Of a stretch of 64,000 nt of DNA, positions 1-10,613 are shown piece by piece. The notes beneath the pieces were generated by a model, which worked only from the letters and a program-made list of their open reading frames with translations, did not search any database and was not told the DNA's origin. A program made the position numbers and the translations under genes. Numbering within the stretch: position 1 is the stretch's first letter; each line of letters opens with the position of its first letter. The DNA comes from Gari tellinella (taxonomy: Eukaryota; Mollusca; Bivalvia; Cardiida; Psammobiidae): positions 60,843,848-60,907,847 of the forward strand of contig OV277871.1 of NCBI GenBank assembly GCA_922989275.2, in the 5' to 3' direction.

Positions 1-165
1 GAAATGAAATAAGTTTCTATATCCTAGTACAGATGGTAGCTTAAAGCAGTTTGAAAGTAAAGCAGAGTGTGCCTTAAGGCACATTCTGCTTTACTTTCAA
101 CCTGCTTTAGGTGGCCACCTATTTTCAAAACTAGAAACAGGCTATGGAGTAATAGGTAAAATGAA
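1..165. mobile_element. piggyBac-like palindromic MITE, right part
   Basis: Contains a near-perfect hairpin at 41-110 (arms TTAAAGCAG... and ...CTGCTTTAG around a CCTTAAGG centre) followed by the family's right-hand stretch ending in GGAGTAATAGGTAAAA, a degraded form of GGGGTAATGGGTTAA. The left end lies outside the window. The same MITE sits in the same place in the family A copy at 52429. Confidence 0.8.
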
Positions 166-603
166 ATTGCATATTTGGAATTTAGAGCCTAATGAGAGGA
201 AGTGCCATTAGCAAGAGTTATTTCCCTTTGTGATATTTTCAGTTCCAGAAACTCCAGTTCTACTGATGCTATTGTAATGAAATTTCATGTATGGAAAGAA
301 ACTGATGAGAGAAAATGCCATGCAATATTTTGTTTTTCCCCTTTGTCATATTTTATTGTCAGGAAAATAACTCCAGTTCTGCTGACGGCTAGTGAAATAA
401 ATATCATATACCGGTTGTGGAAATAGCTTGATAAGAGGATGTGTCATGGATAAGGGTCGTAAGCTTGGCAACAAAATTCCCTTTTGTCATGTTTTCTTGT
501 CAGGAAGATAACTCCATTTATAGTTATATTAAAATGTTGTCTTGCCCAGTCAACTTAGGTACACTGTCCTCAGGTGAGCGAATTTAGGGCCATGGCCCTC
601 TTG
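1..603 (+). mobile_element. HINE-like family A, 3' part
   Basis: The copy runs in from outside the window and ends with the family signature: a GGTGAGCG sub-terminal repeat, the hairpin GGGCCATGGCCC, then TCTTG at 599-603. Its body matches the copy at 52429-54045 base for base over long stretches (for example the stretch from about 250 to 600). A piggyBac-like MITE is embedded at its start. Short ORFs here are not shared in frame with other copies and are not coding. Confidence 0.8.
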
Positions 604-670
604 TATTCAGTTATTCTGGATCTGAGACTGATACTGATCCAAACTGTTTGTAAAGTTCTAGAAATATTGT

Positions 671-908
671 TTAGCCCATTGTCCCATAAATACACCTTTT
701 TAAGCCTTTAATTTATGATATCACTGAAAACAAATTAAGTTTTACATTATACAGTCATAAATATGTAGATCTAGTATAAGAAATATTTTAGCAGATGGTA
801 GCTTAAAGCAGGCTGAAAGTGAAACAGAATGTGCCTTAAGACTTTTAACCTGCTTTAAGTGGCCACTTCTCTTCAAAACTGGAAACAGGCTTTGGGGTAA
901 AGGATTAA
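671..908 (+). mobile_element. piggyBac-like palindromic MITE
   Basis: The left end TTAGCCCATTGTCCCATAAA and right end GGGGTAAAGGATTAA are degraded inverted copies of the consensus terminus TTAACCCATTACCCCATA. The central hairpin at about 811-860 has lost part of its right arm. About 238 bp, close to the family's usual length of 230-260 bp. Confidence 0.8.
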
Positions 909-1151
909 AGATGTACAAGATTTTGGATTGTGCAAGCTTAATTTATAAGATTTACCAGTTGAAGCAATTGTTTGGTTATGTGATTTTGGGTGTGGATTTT
1001 CCCCTCAAAGTGATGGTGTATGTCATCGTATTAGAATAATATTAGCAGACAAATATTGTTTGTTTGAACATTAGTCTCATACCTTATGGTTCCATTATAT
1101 CTAAGCAATGTGCAGTCCAGTTTATGTATACTAATAATTTAACAAGATATG

Positions 1152-1357
1152 CAGTAAACCCTCTCTATTACGACCACTAATACATAGATGAATTGATTGT
1201 ATAAAGACAGGCGAGAGCTCAAAGCAAGGTGACAGTCAAACAGAGAGCTCCTTAAGGAGCTTTCTATTTTAATGTCATCTTCTTTTTAAGCAGTCACCTG
1301 TTGTAAACACCTTATAAATAACGCAATTTAGTGGTCATTAATAGAGAGGTTTGACTC
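1152..1357. mobile_element. pogo/Tigger-like MITE with hairpin core
   Basis: Terminal inverted repeats CAGTAAACCCTCTCTATTAC on the left and its approximate complement at 1329-1357 enclose a hairpin (arms around 1217-1288, AAAGCAAGGTGACAGT type). A cleaner copy lies at 34520-34709, where TA target duplications are visible. The CAGT terminus with a TA target is typical of the pogo branch of Tc1/mariner. No ORF. Confidence 0.75.
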
Positions 1358-1374
1358 TACATGCCTTGGCCAGC

Positions 1375-1753
1375 TTAAACCATTATCCCATAAATACGCC
1401 TTTTTACGATTAAATTTATTCCTCCACTGTAGAAAATATTTCCACATTATTCAGTCATGAATATGTCTCATAAGAAAAAAATGTCTATCCTAGCAGATGT
1501 AGCTTAAAGCAGGCTGAAAGTAAAGCAGAATGTGCTTAAGGCACATTCTGCTTTACTTTCAGCCTGCTTTAAGAGATAAAAACAGGTTGAAAGTAAAGCA
1601 AAATGCTCATTTAGAAACATTCTGCTTGACTTTCAACCTGCTTTAAGCTTAAATCCTGAGAGAAATTTAACCTGTCTTCTGTATTTTAGGTTCAGAAATT
1701 AGTGCAGAATAATTAGAGACATAAAACTGTGTATATTTGGAGTGATGGGTTAA
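1375..1753 (+). mobile_element. piggyBac-like MITE with two hairpins
   Basis: Starts TTAAACCATTATCCCATAAA and ends GTGATGGGTTAA. It holds an almost perfect hairpin at 1503-1573 and, directly after, a second weaker one at 1580-1650 built from the same AGGTTGAAAGTAAAGC arm. The doubled hairpin makes it longer (about 379 bp) than other copies and suggests that the hairpin module can duplicate inside the element. Confidence 0.8.
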
Positions 1754-1796
1754 AGATGTGTATCTTTATGCAGGACAACAGTAATGCTAAAGCTCC

Positions 1797-1936
1797 TCAC
1801 TCTATGTATCATAACTTATTTAAGAAATAGTTTCTATAGTCTAGCAAATTATAGCTTAAAACAGGCTGAAAATAAAGCAGAACACACTTAAAGGCGCATT
1901 CTGCATAACTTTCAACCTGCTTTCAGTGGTCACTTA
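1797..1936 (+). mobile_element. piggyBac-like MITE, left piece (split by insertion)
   Basis: This is the hairpin part of a 5'-truncated MITE, interrupted at CACTTA by the CAGGG-ended element 1937-4938. Its right end resumes at 4939 with ACTTATCTTCAATACTAG and finishes TAGGGTTAA at 4982. The two pieces join to the family consensus once the insertion and one ACTTA copy are removed. Confidence 0.75.
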
Positions 1937-2414
1937 CAGGGTTCCCGCTGGGCATCACCAACGGCGCCATTTGCGCAAAAAAATTAATTCTGGCGACAGA
2001 AATTTCGAATCGGCGAAATTGTCTTGCGCCGAGAAATTTTGGAATGTCGCCGTATAATAGTACAGTTCATTTTCTCGCCGACACTAAAATTCAGAGTTCG
2101 GCTAATCCATACACACGCTTAGCCTATTACCAAACGCTACTGATGCGTGTAAACACGTTACGCAATCGTCGATAACGGCATGTGTAATGGCAGGCTGCCA
2201 AACAATGTTTGACCACACGCGCCGAGATTGCTTTTAATGTGTTGTAGATCTAATTGGTTATCAAAAATAGTGATTGACAGGTTCGCCCCGAATCGGAGAC
2301 CTTTTCAACGACAATTTTTAGAAGCGGTGATGCGAAGGATAAAGATCTATGTCGCCGATACGGGTCGGATTAAAATCAGATAATTATCCGTAAGTTCTGG
2401 ACAAACACACATTT

Positions 2415-3794
2415 TTAGCTCACCTGAGCTAGCTCAGGGTGAGCTTTTGCAATCCTTGAATGTCCGGCGTGCGTCGTCCGGCGTCAACAATTTTAGTGTT
2501 TACACTCTAAAGGTCACAATATTTATCCAATCTTTCTCAAACTTGCTCAGATGGTATATTGCCATAAGAGTTCGGATGAGTTCGATTATGGTTGAAATCG
2601 GACAAATAGGTCATGAGTTATCTACCTTTGAATTGCTGAAAATGCCATATTTAACGGTTTTTACACTCTAGAGGCCACAGTATTTATCCAATCTTTCTAA
2701 AACTTGCCCAGATGGTATATGACCATAAGAGTTTGGATGAGTTCGAATTTGGTTGAAATTGGACAAACAGATCAAAAGTTATCTACCTTTGAATTGCTGA
2801 AAATGCCATATTTAACAGTGTTTACACTCTAGAGGCCACAATATTTATCCAATCTTTCTAAAACTTGCCCAGATTGTATATGACTATAAGAGTTCAGATG
2901 AGTTCGCTTTTGGTTGAAATCGGACAAATAGATCGAGAGTTATTTACCTTTGAATTGCTGAAAATGCCATATTTAACAGTGTTTACACTGTAGAGGCCAC
3001 AATTTTTATCCAATCTATCTCAAACCTGCTCAGATTGTAAATGACTAAAAGAGTTCAGATGAGTTTGATTATGGTTGAAATCAGACTAATAGTCGGAGAG
3101 TTATCTACCTTTGAATTGCTGAAAATGCCATATTTAACGATGTTTACACTCTAGAGGTCACACATTTTATCCAATCTTTCTCAAACTTACTCAGATTGTA
3201 TATTACCATAAGACTTCGGAGGAGTTCAATTATGGTTGTAATCGGATCAATAGGTCAAAAGTAATCTACCTTTGAATTGCTGAAAATGATATATTTAACA
3301 GTGTTTACGCTCTAGAGGCCACAATATTTATCCAAGCTCTCTCAAACTTGCCCATATTGTATATGGCCATAGAGGTTCATATGAGATTGATTATGGCTGG
3401 AATCGGACAAATAGATCAAGAGATATCAACCTTTGAATTGCTGAAAATGCCATATTTTACAGCGTTTACTCTCTTGCAACTAGTTTTCAATGGATTTTGA
3501 TTATACTTGTATACACAAAGGATGTCGCTATATGTTCTGGAAGGAGTGCAATTATTGTTGAAATGTAATCATTGTGGCAATAGTTACCTGCCCTTGATAT
3601 ACTTTGAAATGCTAGAAAAAAGCTTCATTTCAGTATTGTTTAGGCTCTAGTTATCTGCCTTTGATGTACTCTTCTATACTACAGTAGGTCGACAAACTTG
3701 AATGGATTTAGAATAAAACGGGTGAAATTCAAAGGTAAAGCTATCAGGCTTCATTACAAATGGTGAGCGATATCAGGGCCTTCAGGCCCTCTTG
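2415..3794 (+). mobile_element. HINE-like family B, complete
   Basis: The 5' hairpin GCTCACCTGAGCTAGC...GGTGAGC is followed by a short GTCCGGCGTGCGTCG microsatellite, six tandem units of about 160 bp (each opening GTTTACACTCTAGAGG, at about 2499, 2660, 2820, 2980, 3141 and 3302) and a unique tail. The 3' end has GGTGAGCG, hairpin GGGCCTTCAGGCCC and TCTTG. About 1.38 kb, close to the copy at 62974. No coding capacity. Confidence 0.85.
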
Positions 3795-4480
3795 TATATG
3801 AAAGCTGATCAGAATTTATCATTCATGAATTGATTTCCACCACAAAAAACATTGTATATTCACGTAACAGAAAAATACTTCGAAAATGATACCATTACAA
3901 AATGACGGGGCGCCGTAACATTTGCTGCGAGAACTACGTATATTTTGTTAGTCTAAAAAGTATTCCCCAGCGCCGTTTTCTAACAATAAATTAAAATTAA
4001 ACATTGGACCTAAATTCTTCTGTTTGTTACATACGATTTGTGCAAATGTATAATTATTAAGTTAGGTTTTACAACCAATTACGCTCGTAAAATTGAGTTG
4101 CAATCAGTTTTCGCGGTAGAAAATTAAGATGCGTTATTTCGTTGTTAAAACCACACCCACTTTATGGCGCTAGTAAATATCGTCTGCAGAATTTGTCGTC
4201 TGCAACCTTTGTCATCTGCAACAATTCTCTGAGTTAATTTTTGTGCATTTTTTTTCAGAAAATATCAGTGTCAAACAGTTTGTATCTATATAAGATGATG
4301 CGCGTCTCATCTTGATCCATACTGTTTGCATAATTTAATGAATAACAGATTGTTAAGTTGCTTACTCTTTCTAGATCTACTCCATAGATAGAAATCTAGA
4401 CCATTTGAACTACTTCATTTATTCTCTCAAGAAAATAGATATAGTTCCAGTTTACCTTTACTAGTCATGAATGAATAATA
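3795..4480. other. interior of the CAGGG-ended element, no gene seen
   Basis: AT-rich sequence without a usable ORF. A hairpin remnant of the GCAAACAGTTTGGATCC type lies at about 4272-4332. I see no homology to a known protein. Confidence 0.5.
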
Positions 4481-4489
4481 TATATAAGA

Positions 4490-4610
4490 ACCATAAGAAA
4501 TAGTTCTTATATCCTAGCAGATGTTAGATATAGCTTAAAGCAAGCTTAAACTTTTACTGAAGCAGAATGCTCCTGAAGAGTATTCTGCTTAACTTTCAGC
4601 CTAGATGCTA
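4490..4610. mobile_element. piggyBac-like MITE hairpin fragment
   Basis: AAGAAATAGTTCTTATATCC and the following TAGCAGATG-TAGCTTAAAGC stretch match the MITE interior. The hairpin arms are partly decayed around a centre at about 4572. Both ends are missing. Confidence 0.6.
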
Positions 4611-4938
4611 GAATAATAGGCCCATGTCAGTATTATAAAAAGTATATCTCTGGGTGAAAATTGTCTCTGTCTTAGTGGTCTATAGACGTATCTAGATTCA
4701 CTGATTTAAAAAAAATCGCGAAAAAGGTGTGGCGAAAAAAGCTCCCTATTTGGCACCCCAATTTCCCTATTAAAATGACCAAATCTCCCTATTTGGGTCC
4801 AAGAAAATATCACATGTATGTATAACATACATAAAAAAATGGCGAAAAATTTGGCTCCAAAAATATTAGTTTGGCGCAAACTTTTTTCATTTGGCGCAAG
4901 TGCTGGCGCAAGAAAATTTTAAGCCAGGGTGAACCCTG

Positions 4939-4982
4939 ACTTATCTTCAATACTAGAAGCAGAGTATGGGGTATAGGGTTAA
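4939..4982 (+). mobile_element. piggyBac-like MITE, right piece
   Basis: Right end of the MITE that starts at 1797: ACTTATCTTC, then ATGGGGTATAGGGTTAA. It restores the family consensus across the insertion point. Confidence 0.7.
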
Positions 4983-5119
4983 AGAGTATTCTGCTATATT
5001 TCAGCTTTCTTTAAACAACCATCTGTCTTCAGTACTTAAAAGCTATTGGGATGGGAGAAAGGTTTAAAGCAGACTGAAAGTAATACAGAAAGCTCTTTCA
5101 GTTTTACTTTCAGCCATCT

Positions 5120-5464
5120 TTAACCCATTTCCCAATAAATACACCATTTTAAACCTTTGATTTATTCCTCTAGTCAAGAAATTACTTTCAATTTATTCAG
5201 TCATGTATAATATGAAATATTTTGTATATTCTAGCAGGTGTTAGCTTAAAGCAGGTTGATAAGTAAAGCAGAATGTGCCTTAAGGCACATTCTTCTTTAC
5301 TTTAGGCACATTCTTCTTTACTTTCAGCCTGCTATAAGTGATCACTCAATAAAAGCAGGTTTAAAATACAGCAGAATGCGCCTCAAGGCGGAACTTTTTC
5401 CCTCATTGGACAAATAAATTTAAGAGGTGTTAACAGGTGTATTTATGGGGATATGGGTTAACTG
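5120..5464 (+). mobile_element. piggyBac-like MITE, rearranged
   Basis: Left end TTAACCCATTTCCCAATAAA. The hairpin at about 5246-5335 contains a duplicated half-arm, a second fragmentary hairpin lies at about 5350-5395, and the right side ends TATTTATGGGG...GGGTTAA. The last piece has left-end character in inverse orientation, so two copies may be fused. Confidence 0.65.
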
Positions 5465-5486
5465 GGTTCTGAAAAGTAAAAAAAAA

Positions 5487-5744
5487 TCAACCCATTCCCC
5501 TATAAATACACCTTTTTACACCTTTATTATTCCTCCAATGAAGAAAATTGTTCCAATTTATAGTTTTATACAGATATGAATATGTACTGTAAGAAATATT
5601 TTCTACATCCTAGTAGATTTTAGCTTAAAGCTGGCTGAAAGTAAAGCAGAATGTGCCGTAATGCATATTCTGCTTTACTTTCAACCTGCTTTAAGTGCTC
5701 ACCTATCTCCAATACTAGAAACAGGCTATAGGGTGATGGGTTAA
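5487..5744 (+). mobile_element. piggyBac-like palindromic MITE
   Basis: Starts TCAACCCATTCCCCTATAAA and ends AGGGTGATGGGTTAA at 5744. Hairpin arms are at about 5625-5695 around GTGCCGTAATGCATA. Overlapping minus-strand ORFs (5620-5957) are accidental. Confidence 0.8.
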
Positions 5745-6828
5745 ACCCAAATGGAAACTGAAATTGTTCATCAGGGGTGAATGAGACAATAATAAGCAAA
5801 TTTTGAGATCCCACATCCCATCGGTAACCCTACCTGCAAAGTCTTTGGTATGACATGGGGTCACTTTGACCAGGACAACTCGGGTCACCATTTTAGAACA
5901 AGGGCTATTAATATTGACTCTGAGTGAACTTTTTGGCACCAGAAACCTGTAGTTCATGGTAATAGATAAAGGGATAATGTGAGATTTTTTTTACAGTAAA
6001 GGCATTAATTTTGAGGTACATATTTACAAATATTTATAAGTACACAATAAAATTCCCATTGCTTTCTGAGACAGCCCATCAATCACGTTATGGCCCATTT
6101 ATAAACAATCATGTCAGCTGTTATTATTTTTTTATGCTGTATGACATGTCGTATCTTGGCAGGTGGCACTGTTTCCAATTTGAAGGTATACTGCTCTATG
6201 CATAATTTAGGATCAGTTAAAAGGAACTCTCAACATAAGGCTTATTGTTGATGTTGGACACAGGTGACTGCTTATAACAGGAAGAAAGATTTACTTCCAT
6301 CTTGTTTCAAGTAACTACCTGCAGCATTGAAAAAAGCTAGTCCTAGAAAAGTTAGTACAATATCTCAATATAGATAAGCCTAACTGTATTTATGAGATTG
6401 ATAATTTAACCAATGTCTCATAATACGGAAAAGGTGTTTAATTTAAAGTTCTAAACAGATAGTCTGAGGTTTTTTTTCAGGGAGAAATATTTCGAATTCC
6501 AGGCATGTGTATCATGTTCCTACTCATCTCTACCTGTGCTGGTTCTTGGCTCAATGTCAGAGAGATACCTGGTTTTCAGCTAGTTTCTGTATGTCATTAT
6601 CTGGTTCCCAGCACACAGTCTGGTTTTTAGTTAGTTCTGTATCCTATGTCATGAGACTGGTTCCCCACAGTCTGTTAAGCACTGTTGGGTAACTGTGGGT
6701 TCTAGGTGTATTCATGATTCATAGAGCCAGGCTTAGTTGACTGATAAGCCTACAGTCTAGTCAAATCCATATCATTCCAGTCAAATCCATATCATTCCAT
6801 AGGTTGTTTCTATTTTAAAAACAATATG
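5745..6828. other. unassigned, no gene recognised
   Basis: About 1.1 kb with short unconvincing ORFs on both strands and no terminal repeats that I can pair. It may be host intron or eroded element sequence. A short direct repeat, AGTCAAATCCATATCATTCC, occurs twice in tandem at about 6756-6800. Confidence 0.4.
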
Positions 6829-6983
6829 TGACCACTTAAAACAGGTTGAAAGTAAAGCAGAATGTGCCTTTCAGTTCATTCTGCTTTACTTTCAGCCTGC
6901 TCTAACCATGACTGTATAAAATGGCAATTATTTTCTTCAGAGAAGGAATTAATGATGTGCGTATCTATTGAGTAAAAGGTTAA
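6829..6983 (-). mobile_element. piggyBac-like MITE, inverted, partial
   Basis: Reading the minus strand, the TTAA at 6980-6983 starts the left end, and the hairpin lies at about 6833-6905 (arms AAAACAGGTTGAAAGTAAAG and complement). The right end is missing. Confidence 0.7.
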
Positions 6984-7064
6984 TCCCTAATGATAGGTAA
7001 CTGCTTACTGAAGGATAAAAGTTCTGCAGATATAGCTCATGCCTGAAGCTTTCTTATAACTTAT

Positions 7065-7070
7065 CTGCAT
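7065..7070. repeat. target-site duplication CTGCAT, left
   Basis: CTGCAT immediately precedes the inverted-repeat element and recurs at 10392-10397 directly after it. Confidence 0.75.
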
Positions 7071-7579
7071 TGTAGCGGCATGATTTGAAAAAAATTCTAA
7101 TTTGAAATTTTTTAACAAATCATGTCAATTTTTTCAAATCATGTTTTCAGTCGACATGATTTGAAAAAAAACATAATTTGAATTTTTTTTACAAATCATG
7201 TCGAAAACCGGCATCTGTAAATTTGATTCAACATGATTTGAAAAAAAAAATTTAAAAAAAAAATGTTTTTACATAGCATGCAATGCCATATATTAAGTAT
7301 TTATATAGATTCTAAGTGTTTCCGGCACCGCAACACAGTGAATATAGTTGAGTTATTTGAATGTGAAATAAGACAGTCAGTAGAAATAAAAGCTTCATAA
7401 ATGGCATGCATGTGTATCTCATGGGCTGCACATTTTGAATGGAGACATGTCAAGGTCAAGGTCGTCCTTGAAGGTCAAATATTTAGGTGAATGTCATAAC
7501 TTTTGAGCCAGTAGATAGAATTACTTCATAATTGGCATGCGTTTGCATCTCATGGAGCTGCACAGTTTGAAAGGAGGCA

Positions 7580-7669
7580 GTAGTAGTCCAGTGGTAACAC
7601 TGTTGGACTACGGTACCAGGGGTCGTGAGTTCGATCCCCCGCCGGACCAGCGGTCTGACTAGGGGATTT
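7580..7669 (+). mobile_element. tRNA-derived SINE, head piece
   Basis: Carries an A-box-like TAGTCCAGTGG and a B-box-like GAGTTCGATCCC, arranged as in a tRNA-derived pol III promoter, then CCGCCGGACCAGCGGTCTGAC. It breaks off at GGGGATT where HINE A begins, and its body resumes at 9262. Not a functional tRNA, since the acceptor and anticodon arms do not close. Confidence 0.7.
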
Positions 7670-9261
7670 TTAGCTCACCTGAGCCGAAGGCTCAAGGTGA
7701 GCTATTGTGACCGCTCATTGTCCGTAGTACGTCTGTCCGTCTGTCCGTTCACTTTTACTTCAAACGACATCTCCTCTGAACCCGGGGATTGTAGGGCGGA
7801 TTCAAACTGCTCATGATGTTCCTTGGATGCTTCTCTACAGAAGTTGTCTAAATGAAAGAGAAAAAGCAAAAACTCTGCTTGAAAAAGCAAAAAAGCAAAA
7901 AATTTTAAAAAATCTTCTTGCTAAAAACTACTAGGCCCTAAGCTTTGATAATTTTACAGTAGAATCTCCTGGTCGATCCCTCTATAGTTTGTTAAAATGA
8001 AATCCCTAGGGTCACACTTGACGCCACCCTGCGCAGTTTAAGTGCTGCTCTAGGCAGGTTTTACAGTATTTTTGATGAAGCAAAAGCAGAACTGTATTTT
8101 ACCTGAGTTACTCTTAATATACTAAGGGCAAATAGCCAATATTTGCAAACATTTTGGATCCAGATCAGATGCAACATAATGCTGCATCTAATTTGGATCC
8201 AAACTATTGGTACTCATTTACCAACTGAACATGTTCTAAATTCTTTTTTTTGTCACTTTTCGCATACAGTAGGTTTTAAGCAGATATCATTTCAGTCTGG
8301 TAAGGGTAAGCCTTCAGAGCAGTTGCTAATTCTACCATACTACCCAGTAATTGACCTCAGCCACTGAACTGATGGTCTTAGCTGAACATGTTGTCTGCTA
8401 AAGTTTATAAATGGTTTAGTCTGTTTCATACTTAGAGAAACAGGGTCTGGAAGTGATCCACTGACAGTTATGTAATTATGTCTTTTGCCATATTTATACA
8501 TATGTTTAATATTCAAAATATGTATAGCAGACAGCAATTCAGCATAATAAGAGTTAGACCCTAGCCAAATTTCCTACTGGCAGAGTTACATAACTGAACT
8601 CAGGTCAGCTGGTCAGCTGATGAGGTTGCATATGATGGTGTCTGCTATATATTTATGCCCCTGCAGTTGCGGGCATATTGTTTTTGTCTGTCTGCTTTTT
8701 TGTCTGTTTGTCAATTTGTTTGTCTGTCAGTCCACAACTTTAATCTTAGCCATAACTTTGTTAAAGTTAGAAACTTTATAACTTGGGTCATGTCGTACAA
8801 AGGTCAATGTCAATTTTGAGATATTTCCCAGTGTCATATTTTCTTGTCTTTGAGATAACTCCAGTTCTACTGATGTTAACCCATTACCCCATACATATGC
8901 CTTTTTACGCCTTTAATTTATTCCTCCTCTAAAGAAAATAATTCCACTTTATATAGTCATAAACATGTAAGATATAAGAAATAGTATCTATATCTTAGTA
9001 GATGATAACTTAAAGCAGGTTGAAAGTAAAGCAGAGTGCGCAATAAATAATCATATGGAAATACATGTAGCTTGATAAGAAGAAGTGTCATGGATAAGGG
9101 CCATAACTCTGCCAACAATATTTTTTTAAGTTATTCCAATTTGTCATGTTTTTTTTGTCTGGAAGATAATTCCATTTACAGCTATATTAAAATGTTGTCT
9201 TGCCTATTAAGCTAAGGCACAATGACCTCAGGTGAGCGAATTAAGGGCCATGGCCCTCTTG
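7670..9261 (+). mobile_element. HINE-like family A, complete
   Basis: Opens TTAGCTCACCTGAGCC with a hairpin loop GAAG, then the microsatellite GTACGTCTGTCCGTCTGTCC. The long core contains an inverted repeat at about 8146-8213 and a unit related to the 25.5-26.3 kb and 32-33 kb copies. It closes with GGTGAGCG, GGGCCATGGCCC and TCTTG. A truncated piggyBac-like MITE lies at 8878-9045. Length 1.59 kb. Inserted into a SINE between T bases. Confidence 0.85.
8878..9045 (+). mobile_element. piggyBac-like MITE, left half
   Basis: TTAACCCATTACCCCATACA at its start, continuing through the TTCCACTTTATA and GTAAGATATAAGAAATAG blocks into the first hairpin arm, where it stops. The identical truncation is present in the HINE copies at 25016 and 31342, so it predates their spread. 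Confidence 0.8.
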
Positions 9262-9515
9262 TTTCCCAATTCCTGATGATGTCAGGAATGTCCTTGAGCA
9301 AGACATGTACCGCGAATTGCTCCTCTCCACCCAGGGGTTAAAATGGGTACCTGTGAGGGTCTGAGCCAGTACTGCGGCTGCTTTAGCGCCATATGTTAGC
9401 AGTGCTCAATATTGTAGGCAAGACGGCTCAATGATCAGGGGGTAAATGTACAGTCGGCTGAGCGGTCATTCGGACTGAAAGTAGACTTTAACTGGTACTT
9501 TACTTTACTTTTTTT
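9262..9515 (+). mobile_element. SINE body and tail (V-domain-like)
   Basis: Second piece of the SINE that starts at 7580. The TGTCCTTGAGCAAGACA block resembles the conserved V-domain known from vertebrate and bivalve SINEs. It ends in TTTACTTTACTTTTTTTA. The host inverted-repeat arm resumes with TGTCAAGG. The domain name is from memory of the motif, not from a search. Confidence 0.6.
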
Positions 9516-10391
9516 ATGTCAAGGTCAAGATCATCCTTCGATGTCAAATGTCAAATATATAGGCCAATGTGATAATATTTGAGCTACATGTAGTAGATAA
9601 AATTACTTCATAATTGGCATGCGTGTGCATCTTATGGAGCTGCACATTTGGAAAGGAGGCATGTCAAGGTCAAGGGCGGAAAGGGGGACAAACGGTTGTT
9701 TTACAAACGCATCATGTTGCCTGCACATCTAGGTGTAGATCCAGGGTTTTCGGTTTGGGGGAGGTGGGTAGAATTTCGAAAAAAGACATCCAGAAACAAA
9801 GAAGAAACAAGATGCTTTTGTGAAACAACGCTATGTCCGGCTTTCCGCCCTTGACATTGAAGGATGACCTTGACCTTGACATGTCTCCATTCAAACTGTG
9901 CAGCTCCATGAGATGCACATGCATGCCAATTATTAAGTAATTATATATACATGTACTGGCTTAGAAGTTATGACATTCACCTATATATTTGATCTTCAAT
10001 GATGACCTCGATTCAAAATGTGCAGCCCCATGAGATACACATGCCTGCCATTTATGAAGCTATTATATTTCTACTGACTGTCTTATTTCACATTCAAATA
10101 ACTCAACTGTATTCACTGTGTTGCGTTGCCGGTAACACTTATATAAATACTTGATATATGCATGCTATTAAATACCAGCCTATGTAAAAACTTTTTTTTT
10201 AAAAAACTTTTTTTTTTTTCAAATCATGTTGAATCAAATTTACAGATGCCGGTTTTCGACATGATTTGTAATTTTTTTTTCAAATTATGTTTTTTTTCAA
10301 ATCATGTCGACTGTGAAACATGATTTGAAAAAATTGACATGATTTGTTAAATTTGTTCAAATTAGAAAAATTTTCAAATCATGCCGCTACA

Positions 10392-10397
10392 CTGCAT
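10392..10397. repeat. target-site duplication CTGCAT, right
   Basis: Matches 7065-7070 and follows the complement of the left terminus without a gap. Confidence 0.75.
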
Positions 10398-10613
10398 CAT
10401 AATTAAACTGCCACCGTTTCAACAACAAATCCTATTCTAATATGGTGAAAGTTGGCTTGGATCCTGATGAAACTGTACGAAACGTATTATCTGGTTCCTA
10501 ACAGTTTCCCAATATTACTACATTTGGGGTTGGGTAGTAAGACCACGATATGTTTGTTATTATTACCTTCAATGAAAAGTCATCTTGAGGGCCCTCTCTG
10601 ACTGTGTCAGTTT

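Larger units (their letters stand above)
1937..4938. mobile_element. CAGGG-ended DNA transposon relic (hAT-like ends)
   Basis: The left end CAGGGTTCCCGCTGGGC and the right end, read inward CAGGGTTCACCCTGGC, form imperfect terminal inverted repeats. The element is flanked by ACTTA at 1932-1936 and 4939-4943, and the uninterrupted target is known from other MITE copies, so the 5-bp duplication is direct evidence. Both ends carry GCGCCA-rich sequence. Inside are a HINE B copy (2415-3794) and a MITE hairpin near 4520-4605. No transposase is left. CAGGG termini suggest hAT, but hAT usually duplicates 8 bp, so the class is uncertain. Confidence 0.7.
7071..10391. mobile_element. long-inverted-repeat (foldback) element
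   Basis: Starts TGTAGCGGCATGATTTGAAA and ends with the exact complement of that terminus, flanked by CTGCAT. The arms pair for more than 500 bp: left 7071-7580, right about 9860-10391. Each arm has an outer part of repeated CATGATTTGAAA motifs and an inner part of about 130-bp units rich in TCAAGGTCA. Taking out the nested SINE and HINE (about 7580-9515) lets the left arm continue into 9516 onward, so the original element was almost one large palindrome. No transposase; the superfamily is not assigned. Confidence 0.8.

Noticed and set aside
1503..1573. Rho-independent terminator or CRISPR repeat
   Set aside because: The hairpin is part of a dispersed MITE with TTAA ends. The window is eukaryotic, and copies are neither regularly spaced nor separated by unique spacers.
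7580..7650. Functional tRNA gene
   Set aside because: A- and B-boxes are present but the arms do not pair into a cloverleaf, and a SINE body follows.
7702..7890. Minus-strand ORF MLFQAEFLLFLFHL..., also at 52451-52657
   Set aside because: It repeats only because both family A HINEs share the nucleotide sequence (hairpin, microsatellite and AAAAAGCAAAAA tract). The ends differ and cross non-coding structure.
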